Assembly: GCA_027082175.1 (NCBI GenBank)
Contig: JALWIX010000106.1
Coordinates: forward strand, 1-34,401
Length of the DNA stretch: 34,401 nt
Direction of reading: 5' to 3'
Source: Campylobacterales bacterium
Lineage (GTDB): Bacteria > Campylobacterota > Campylobacteria > Campylobacterales > Nitratiruptoraceae
Part shown: positions 27,732 through 34,401 of the stretch, piece after piece
How positions within the stretch are numbered: the first letter of the stretch is position 1
Layout: the number at the start of each line of letters is the position of its first letter
The notes under the pieces: generated by a model
Told to the model about the DNA's origin: nothing
The model's input: only the letters and a program-made list of their open reading frames with translations
Databases searched by the model: none
Made by a program: the position numbers and the translations under genes

Positions 27732-28345
27732 AGCTTTTCCTTTAATATCTTTTTCATACCTTCAAATATCAACTTTTCATCATACTCCGCATTATTCAAA
27801 AAAGGCAAAATCTTCTCTCCGTCTCCGCCCGTTAAATAAATCTTTCTATTTTTGGCAAAATCTTTTATAGCCAAAACCACCGGCTTTATAGCGCCGTAAC
27901 TAATTGCGCTTTTAGTATTGCTAGGAATATCGTTTAAATCTATATCAAAATCGAGACTAAAACTAAGTCGACTCGAAATCAAAGAGTAACTTTCTTGGAT
28001 TCTTTTAAAACCAGGCATTATAAAGCCGCCTTTGTGTATTCCTTTATCCATTAAATCAACGGTTATAGCGCTGCCAGCATCCACCGCCACACCGTCCTCT
28101 ACGGCAATACACAACACTTTTCTATCTATTCCCATACCTGTATAGTTCGTATCGAAATATGTATATTTTTCCAAATCGATCCAGTTTTTAAGATTGTTCA
28201 ACACACTTTTAATATTTTCATTAACATTGATAAAATAGACCCTCTTCTTAAAATATTTTTCTAAAGAGCCGCTGATTTCTTCTCTCCACACTTTTTTACC
28301 GTCATAAAAATGAGCAAAACTGTTTCCAATATCACATAGAAGCAT
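27725..28345 (-). CDS. coaX: Type III pantothenate kinase
   Basis: LLCDIGNSFAHFYDG, VAVDAGSAITVDLMDKG, GGFIMPGFKRIQESY, IYLTGGDGEKI. Confidence 0.92.
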   Translation of the reverse strand: MLLCDIGNSFAHFYDGKKVWREEISGSLEKYFKKRVYFINVNENIKSVLNNLKNWIDLEKYTYFDTNYTGMGIDRKVLCIAVEDGVAVDAGSAITVDLMDKGIHKGGFIMPGFKRIQESYSLISSRLSFSLDFDIDLNDIPSNTKSAISYGAIKPVVLAIKDFAKNRKIYLTGGDGEKILPFLNNAEYDEKLIFEGMKKILKEKLC

Positions 28346-28664
28346 CTAAAACCTTAAAACCGTTACTCATTAAAATATTTTTTGCTTTAGAGCAAAAAGG
28401 CGTCAAAAAAAGAACATAAACGCTTCTAAATCCATGCTCTTTCTTATTAGATATTTCTTGATAGATATATATTAAATCATCGGCGTTTTTAGAGAGGAAT
28501 CTACTTTTTCTTTCCACCTTGAAAATAAGATGGTATCTATTATCGATATCTACTCCTTCAAAAACTTCGTATCTCTTTTTTATTCCAAAATCCCTTAAAA
28601 CAACCCTATTTAACTCTTTAAACAAAATATTTTTATTTTTAAAAATCTCTACCGTATTTCTCAT
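28332..28664 (-). CDS. Hypothetical protein (110 aa); restriction-endonuclease-like fold possible
   Basis: Tightly packed ORF overlapping coaX and 2 bp from the lipoprotein gene; no confident family. Confidence 0.65.
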   Translation of the reverse strand: MRNTVEIFKNKNILFKELNRVVLRDFGIKKRYEVFEGVDIDNRYHLIFKVERKSRFLSKNADDLIYIYQEISNKKEHGFRSVYVLFLTPFCSKAKNILMSNGFKVLDASM

Positions 28665-28666
28665 TT

Positions 28667-29674
28667 CTATTTAGTTTTGTTTAGTTGAAAAAACCTATCC
28701 TTATAAAAAATTTTATCTTTGGAAGTATAGATATAGTCCTCAATCGCATCGGGAAGTTCAAAAATGTTCGATACTCTTAAAGATTTATCGGTAGCGATTA
28801 TATAGCCCTCTTTTTCTATAATATACATATATTCTCCGTAAACAATTCCTGTAAAATGGGCAAAAGGATATTTTCTTGTTTTTAATATATTTAGATCGGG
28901 ATCGGTCATTATTACTCTTCCGTCTTTTGCCAAAATATATACGGCGTCTTTAACATAAAGAATATCGTTTAAGTCGATATTTATAGTGTTTATATTTTGA
29001 GGATTGACGGAAACGACTTTATTTGGAGTTGCGGCTATCAACCTATTGTCTATAACGTCTAAAAAAATGATATTGTTCAAAAATTTTTCCGTACCCACCA
29101 AGATATTTCTTATAACCCTTTTGCCTACTTTATCTACTATTATTATTTTTCCGTCCAATGTAGGAAATAAAACAAGATCGCCTAAAAAATAGGGAGAAGC
29201 TATTTTAGCGTCAACAGAATAGATTTTATCCGATTTTTGAGAGAAAAGTTCTTCATCTTTTTTAAAATCAATAATCATAATCTCATTATTATCAAAAATC
29301 AAAGCAAGCAGGTCCCCCTCTATTTTTGCAGCGCTTGCTCTTTTAAAATCAAAATGTTTTTTATAAACAGTTTTTTTGCTTTTTTTATCGATTATAACTA
29401 TATCTCCGCAATTCTTAGCCCCAACGACATACTCTTTTGCGTCTCCAATAAACTCAAACTCTTTAGGAAGTTTTATGTCAAGAAGACCGTCTTTCGTTAT
29501 AACTTGCCCATTTTCCAAGGTGGCGCCGTCTCTGGTAACATCTATGATTTTTGCCGGCAACTTTTTGTCAAACTCAACTTTTCCGGCAATCTCTTTAGGC
29601 TCAAAATATTGCTTAGAACTACATCCGCTAAAAAATAAAAAAGAGAGAAAAAAAATGAAATAAAACTTTTTCAT
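28667..29674 (-). CDS. Lipoprotein with beta-propeller repeats (BamB/PQQ-like)
   Basis: Lipobox FLFFSGC at the N-terminus; repeated beta units (GDIVIIDKKSKKTVYK, GKIIIVDKVGKRVIR, DGRVIMTDPDLNILK, GYIIATDKSLRV). Confidence 0.78.
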   Translation of the reverse strand: MKKFYFIFFLSFLFFSGCSSKQYFEPKEIAGKVEFDKKLPAKIIDVTRDGATLENGQVITKDGLLDIKLPKEFEFIGDAKEYVVGAKNCGDIVIIDKKSKKTVYKKHFDFKRASAAKIEGDLLALIFDNNEIMIIDFKKDEELFSQKSDKIYSVDAKIASPYFLGDLVLFPTLDGKIIIVDKVGKRVIRNILVGTEKFLNNIIFLDVIDNRLIAATPNKVVSVNPQNINTINIDLNDILYVKDAVYILAKDGRVIMTDPDLNILKTRKYPFAHFTGIVYGEYMYIIEKEGYIIATDKSLRVSNIFELPDAIEDYIYTSKDKIFYKDRFFQLNKTK

Positions 29675-30279
29675 TATATATTTCCTTTTATTCCATAATG
29701 GAGCAAAAATTGCGCGTAAGGGTAAACGATAGAGTTTTCTTTAACGTTTTTAAGCTTTTCCCTAGCCACATTTACACTATCTTTTTCATAGAGCAAAAAA
29801 GCCTCTTCTAAAATAGCCAAGTCCTTTAATATCGCCTTTTGATCATATTGATAACTTTGCAATTTTTCTTTATTTCGCAAAAGAGACGCCGCTTGATATT
29901 TTGCAATATTCGATATAATAGATATATTTTTTGAGGCTATCTCCTCAAGCTTTTTAGCGTCGTTATTTTTTACGGCTTCTTTAAACTCAAAAACGGCATA
30001 AAGTATGGGATTTTTCTCTTTTAAAGTTTGCAAAGCCTCACTATTTTCGGGGTCTTTAAGAAGTTTTAAATATGCTTCATTAGAAACTATTAAATCTTGC
30101 TCTTTTTTCATCTCATATCCCACATAACCCATAGCGCCTATTGTCGCTACCGCCGCAAAAGCTATGAGAGGCTTTTTGAATTTTTTGTAAAATCTCTCGG
30201 CTTTCACTATCTGCTCAAGCATCTTCTCTTCGTTAGATATCTCCTCTTTCAAAAACTCTATATTCTCTTTAACACCCAA
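29674..30279 (-). CDS. Single-TM protein with helical TPR-like C-terminus (YfgM-like architecture)
   Basis: KKPLIAFAAVATIGAMGYVGYEMKKEQ TM helix then KAILKDLAILEEAFLLYEKDSVNVAREKLKNV; start/stop overlap with the propeller lipoprotein. Confidence 0.65.
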   Translation of the reverse strand: MGVKENIEFLKEEISNEEKMLEQIVKAERFYKKFKKPLIAFAAVATIGAMGYVGYEMKKEQDLIVSNEAYLKLLKDPENSEALQTLKEKNPILYAVFEFKEAVKNNDAKKLEEIASKNISIISNIAKYQAASLLRNKEKLQSYQYDQKAILKDLAILEEAFLLYEKDSVNVAREKLKNVKENSIVYPYAQFLLHYGIKGNI

Positions 30280-30427
30280 TTTTTCCCCTTTAAATTACGT
30301 TATAGCGTCAAAAATCTCTCATAATTATAACTCGCTATATTATCAAATAAAATATAAAAAGCACATTATTTTATGGTAAAATGGCGTTAAAGAAAACAAC
30401 AACAATACCTCGATTTCAGGAGAAAAA

Positions 30428-30718
30428 ATGCAAATAGATTCCAAATTGTTACAAAGACTAGAAGTTTTATCTCAAATTCAAATAGACGAAACGAAAAAGG
30501 ACGAGATATTAAAAGAGCTAAATAGATTTTTAGAGTTCGCAGAAAATTTGAACGAACTCGATATCTCAAAATTAGAAGCCACTTTTACGACACTAGAAGG
30601 AGGTTCTCCCTTTAGAAAAGACGAGCCCCGCTTAAACGAAGAGATAGGCGTGAATATTCTTAAGCGCGCTCCAAAATCATCCGATAATTTCTTCATAGTT
30701 CCCAAAATAATCGAATAG
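30428..30718 (+). CDS. gatC: Asp-tRNA(Asn)/Glu-tRNA(Gln) amidotransferase subunit C
   Basis: LEVLSQIQIDETKKDEILKELNRFLEFAENLNELDIS and GSPFRKDEPRLNEE. Confidence 0.92.
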   Translation: MQIDSKLLQRLEVLSQIQIDETKKDEILKELNRFLEFAENLNELDISKLEATFTTLEGGSPFRKDEPRLNEEIGVNILKRAPKSSDNFFIVPKIIE

Positions 30719-30732
30719 ATTAAGGATTAAAA

Positions 30733-31800
30733 ATGAGTGAATTGGATATTAGAAAACTATTAAAAAGCGTTATTGCTTATAAAGCTTCGGATTTACACCT
30801 AGTTAGCGGAAGCGAACCGCAAGTAAGAATCGACGGCAAACTTATTCCTCTTAATCTCCCTAAACTAGACGGCAAACAGATTGAAGAGATGTGTTATGGA
30901 ATAATTACGGATAAACAAAAAAAGATTTTTGAAGAAGAGGGAGAGCTGGATTTTGCTCTTATGGTTCCAAATATAGGGAGATTTAGAGCAAACTACTATA
31001 CAACTTTAGGCGATATAGCCGCCGCATTTAGAATAATTCCTCTTAAAGTTCCAACACTAGAAGATATAAATGCTCCTGAAATTTTTTATCAACTTATTAA
31101 AAGAGAAAAAGGTCTTATCCTGGTAACAGGACCTACGGGAAGCGGTAAATCTACAACTTTGGCGGCAATGTTAAATGAGATCAACATGCAAGAAAGAAAG
31201 CATATCTTAACTATAGAAGACCCGGTAGAGTTCGTTCATGAACACAATAAGTCACTTTTTTCCCATAGAGAAGTTGGCTCGGATACAAAATCTTTCGCCA
31301 CGGCTTTAAAATACGCTTTACGTGAAGACCCAGATATTATCCTAGTTGGAGAAATGAGAGATAAAGAGACTATTTCGGCGGCATTAACCGCTGCGGAAAC
31401 TGGTCACCTCGTTTTTGGTACTTTACACACAAACTCGGCATCTCAAACGGTAAATAGGATTATTGACGTATTTAGCGGAGACGAACAACCGCAAGTAAGG
31501 GCTATGCTCTCTACTAGTTTGGTAGCCGTTATCTCCCAAGCGCTTATCCCAAAAATAGGAGGTGGAAGGGTAGCTACATTTGAAATACTTATCAACACTC
31601 CTGCGATCGCCAACCTTATAAGGGAAAACAAAACTCATCAAATATATTCACAAATGCAACTAAATCAACAACAAACAGGTATGCAAACACAAACGCAAAT
31701 AATATTAAAACTGCTTAAAAACCAAATGATAACAAAAGAAGATGCGTTAAGGTACTCAAACAGGCCGGAAGAACTTAAAAATTTAATACAAACTTTATAG
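30733..31800 (+). CDS. pilT: PilT-family twitching-motility ATPase
   Basis: KASDLHLVSGSEPQVRIDGKL, GLILVTGPTGSGKSTTLAAMLNEIN, LREDPDIILVGEMRDKETISAALTAAETGHLVFGTLHTNSA. Confidence 0.95.
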   Translation: MSELDIRKLLKSVIAYKASDLHLVSGSEPQVRIDGKLIPLNLPKLDGKQIEEMCYGIITDKQKKIFEEEGELDFALMVPNIGRFRANYYTTLGDIAAAFRIIPLKVPTLEDINAPEIFYQLIKREKGLILVTGPTGSGKSTTLAAMLNEINMQERKHILTIEDPVEFVHEHNKSLFSHREVGSDTKSFATALKYALREDPDIILVGEMRDKETISAALTAAETGHLVFGTLHTNSASQTVNRIIDVFSGDEQPQVRAMLSTSLVAVISQALIPKIGGGRVATFEILINTPAIANLIRENKTHQIYSQMQLNQQQTGMQTQTQIILKLLKNQMITKEDALRYSNRPEELKNLIQTL

Positions 31801-31810
31801 ATATTTTGAA

Positions 31811-31971
31811 ATTGACGAATGCTTTATCGTTTTAATTTGAAAATTTCTTTTACAAAAGCAAAAAAAATGAGTCTATCAAAAAAGAAGCGCAATATAGTAG
31901 GGTTTGCGAATTTACATAGACGCTTAAAGGCTCGAAGCCAATAGCGTCGGCTTAACGATTAATTCGTCAAT
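31811..31971. ncRNA. Candidate structured non-coding RNA (strand favoured +)
   Basis: Closing 10-bp IR ATTGACGAAT (31811-31820)/ATTCGTCAAT (31962-31971), second helix ATCGTT (31826-31831)/AACGAT (31954-31959), internal hairpins GACGCT-taaa-GGCT-cga-AGCC-aat-AGCGTC (31919-31948) and CGCAA/TTGCG (31888-31908); U-run after the closing helix. Confidence 0.5.
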
Positions 31972-32145
31972 ATTTTTTAAAGAAGTTTTCAAATGTTGTC
32001 AAAAACAAATATTAAACTAGCGTAAAGAAACTATCTCTTAAAAAAATTGTTTAGGTTTAAAAAATGAAATTTTGTTTTTATTCTTTCGATTTTCAATACA
32101 AAATATTCAATCATTCGGTTTATTTACCTTTTTATGCAAAAATTG

Positions 32146-32151
32146 TATAAT
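32146..32151 (+). promoter_or_regulatory. Candidate -10 box (TATAAT) for cvpA-lysS-glyA
   Basis: gcaaaaattgTATAATttcgc about 35 nt upstream of the cvpA ATG. Confidence 0.5.
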
Positions 32152-32185
32152 TTCGCTTTAAAAATTTAAAGATATAGGAAAAAAA

Positions 32186-32812
32186 ATGGATGGCTTTTCA
32201 TATTTTGATCTGATAATAGGCGCTATTGTTATTCTTTTGGGTTTAAAAGGACTTATTGACGGCTTTATTAAAGAGGCTTTCGGACTCGTAGGAATAATAG
32301 GCGGAATCTACGTAGGATCGCACTACGGACAAAATATAGGAGAATTTATAAACCAAAATATCTTTCAGATAAAAAATCCAGCCGCGCTTACTTTCGTAGG
32401 ATTTTTAGTAACATTGACAGCTTTTTGGCTAGCGATGCTACTACTTGGAAAACTTTTTGCAAAACTAAGCAGCGCCAGCGGCATAGGACCGATAGACAAA
32501 ATAGCGGGCTTTCTGTTTGGAGCGGCAAAAGTTTTTTTGATACTTTCCGTTATAGTTTTCGCAGTTTCCAATATCGAAGCGGCAAAAAACATAGTTGATA
32601 AATACACTAAAAACTCACTGCTTTTCCCTCTCATGGAAAAAACCGGAAGCTACATTATAAAACTAAACCCTAAAGAGATTACCCAAAAAGTGGAAGAAAA
32701 AACCGCCGAAGTGCAAGAGGATATCAAAAAGAGTATAGAAAACGAGACTATTAAACAGATAAAAGATAAGATCGAACAGACTTTTGAAAACAACGAAACA
32801 AAAAAACAGTAA
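32186..32812 (+). CDS. CvpA family membrane protein
   Basis: [41 protein letters not shown]; four TM helices plus charged C-terminal tail. Confidence 0.88.
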   Translation: MDGFSYFDLIIGAIVILLGLKGLIDGFIKEAFGLVGIIGGIYVGSHYGQNIGEFINQNIFQIKNPAALTFVGFLVTLTAFWLAMLLLGKLFAKLSSASGIGPIDKIAGFLFGAAKVFLILSVIVFAVSNIEAAKNIVDKYTKNSLLFPLMEKTGSYIIKLNPKEITQKVEEKTAEVQEDIKKSIENETIKQIKDKIEQTFENNETKKQ

Positions 32813-32822
32813 AGGATGGATA

Positions 32823-34343
32823 TTGATTTTTGACAACCAATATGAGAAACTAAGAATTCAAAAAGCCAATGAGTTAAGAGAAGCCGGAGTAAATCCCTAC
32901 GGTACCGGTTTTAAAAAAGAGATTGCCAATAAAGAGTTTTTGGAAAAATATTCATACGTAAAAGATTTGGAAGAAAAAAAAGATATTTCTCAAAAAGTCT
33001 CTTTAATAGGCAGAATAAAGTTTTTAAGACTTATGGGCAAAGCCGCATTTGCTAAAATCGAAGACGATACCGGTATAGTTCAGATATATTTTAACAAAGA
33101 CGCGCTTGGAGACGAATGGTTTAAAAAAGTAAAAAAGCTAATAGAAGTCGGAGATATCATTGAAGCTTACGGATATCCTTTTATTACAAAAACCGGCGAG
33201 CTTACACTCCATGTAGAAAAACTAAATCTTGTTACAAAAGCGATAATCCCTCTTCCTGAAAAATATCACGGACTTCAAGATAAAGAACTAAGATATAGAC
33301 AAAGATATCTAGATATGATTATGAATCCTGATGTAAGAGATATTTTTAGAACTAGAAGTAAAATAGTTAGTTTAATAAGAGAGTTTTTTGAAAAGCATGG
33401 TTTTTTAGAAGTTGAAACGCCTATGATGCATCCTATCCCAGGAGGAGCAAACGCCAGACCATTTATAACTCACCATAACGCTTTAGGTATCGACAGGTAT
33501 CTAAGAATCGCTCCGGAATTATATTTAAAAAGATTGGTCGTGGGCGGTTTTGAAGCTGTTTTTGAGATAAACAGAAATTTTAGAAACGAAGGAATGGACG
33601 CCACTCACAACCCTGAATTCACAATGATAGAGTTTTACTGGGCATACCATACTTACGAAGATTTGATGAAACTAACAGAAAACCTTTTCGATTATATTTT
33701 TGAAAAATTATCTATTCCAAAACAGCTGCCTTACGGCGAATATACTATCGATTTTTCGACGCCTTTTAAAAGAGTAAAATATTTAGACGCAATTGTCCAA
33801 ATAGGCGGAGTTGATCCCGAAATAGTTGAAAATAGAGATAAGATTATCGAGTTTTTAAAATCAAAAGACATAGAGGTTGACGAAAGACTATCTTTAGGCT
33901 CTTTGCAGGCTGAACTATTTGATAATTTTGTTGAAGACAAACTGATAAATCCGACATTTGTTACGCACTTTCCTATCGATATAAGTCCTCTTGCTAGAAG
34001 AAGCGATGAAAATCCGAATATAGCCGAGAGATTTGAACTTTTTATCGCCGGGAAGGAGATTGCAAACGGATTTAACGAGCTTAACGATCCTTTGGATCAA
34101 TATGAAAGATTTAAAGCGCAAGTAGCCAATAAAGAAGTTGACGACGAAGCGATGCATATGGATGAGGACTTTGTTAGAGCTTTAGGTTACGGTATGCCTC
34201 CTACAGCGGGAGAGGGCATAGGTATAGATAGATTGGTGATGTTGCTAACCAATCAGCACACCATAAGAGACGTAATTTTATTTCCCGCAATGAAGCCAAA
34301 AATAGACGAAACTAAACAAAACGAAAAAAAGGAAGAAGAATGA
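32823..34343 (+). CDS. lysS: Lysine--tRNA ligase (class II); TTG at 32823 preferred over the ORF-track TTG at 32784, which lies within cvpA
   Basis: [101 protein letters not shown]-like aaaggatgg upstream of 32823. Confidence 0.95.
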   Translation: MIFDNQYEKLRIQKANELREAGVNPYGTGFKKEIANKEFLEKYSYVKDLEEKKDISQKVSLIGRIKFLRLMGKAAFAKIEDDTGIVQIYFNKDALGDEWFKKVKKLIEVGDIIEAYGYPFITKTGELTLHVEKLNLVTKAIIPLPEKYHGLQDKELRYRQRYLDMIMNPDVRDIFRTRSKIVSLIREFFEKHGFLEVETPMMHPIPGGANARPFITHHNALGIDRYLRIAPELYLKRLVVGGFEAVFEINRNFRNEGMDATHNPEFTMIEFYWAYHTYEDLMKLTENLFDYIFEKLSIPKQLPYGEYTIDFSTPFKRVKYLDAIVQIGGVDPEIVENRDKIIEFLKSKDIEVDERLSLGSLQAELFDNFVEDKLINPTFVTHFPIDISPLARRSDENPNIAERFELFIAGKEIANGFNELNDPLDQYERFKAQVANKEVDDEAMHMDEDFVRALGYGMPPTAGEGIGIDRLVMLLTNQHTIRDVILFPAMKPKIDETKQNEKKEEE

Positions 34344-34401
34344 GTATTTTAAAAGATTATGACAGTGAAGTTTATCAGATAATAGAAAATGAATTAAAAA
34401 G
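34340..34401 (+). CDS. glyA: Serine hydroxymethyltransferase, N-terminal fragment (runs off right edge)
   Basis: ATGA overlap with the lysS stop; translation [20 protein letters not shown] resembles GlyA N-termini; lysS-glyA adjacency. Confidence 0.75.
   Translation, partial: MSILKDYDSEVYQIIENELK

Noticed and set aside
30733-31800. Type IV pilus gene cluster
   Set aside because: Only pilT is present; neighbours (gatC, cvpA, lysS) are housekeeping and no pilin/assembly genes are seen.
31811-31971. tRNA, tmRNA or SRP RNA in the pilT-cvpA gap
   Set aside because: ggctcgaagcc superficially recalls a T-arm, but there is no acceptor stem/CCA, no tmRNA tag ORF and no SRP GGAAG/GNRA consensus.

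Overview
The window is a gene-dense, AT-rich chromosomal segment from a Campylobacterota (epsilonproteobacterial) genome. The phylum call rests on HobA and on the hemW-tatB-tatC-queA / rppH-lysC-hobA-holB-folP and holA-rnr / ilvC-deacetylase-dprA neighbourhoods. I support about 43 CDSs, including two truncated edge genes (an RlmI-like methyltransferase at the left, glyA at the right) and one 51-aa secreted-peptide ORF below the ORF-track cutoff. I saw no tRNA, rRNA, CRISPR array, prophage or transposase. The most interesting material is mostly non-coding: (i) a dispersed family of near-palindromic intergenic elements (consensus ends TTGAGACCTCTGAAAAATT ... AATTTTTCAGAGCATTCAATTA; 4 copies) whose arms in 3 copies are GTGTGA/GTGTGG microsatellites; (ii) two other intergenic hairpins built from different short tandem repeats, so that all six lie directly or almost directly 3' of a stop codon between co-directional genes; (iii) a roughly 165-nt multi-helix structured region between pilT and cvpA that looks like an undescribed ncRNA; (iv) tandem hairpins in the rpsF leader, a candidate S6:S18 autoregulatory element; and (v) a 622-aa protein that appears to combine an intact PilZ c-di-GMP motif, an HDOD-like region and a degenerate NtrC-type AAA+ domain without a recognisable Walker A. 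All family calls are by eye from the translations; no searches were run.
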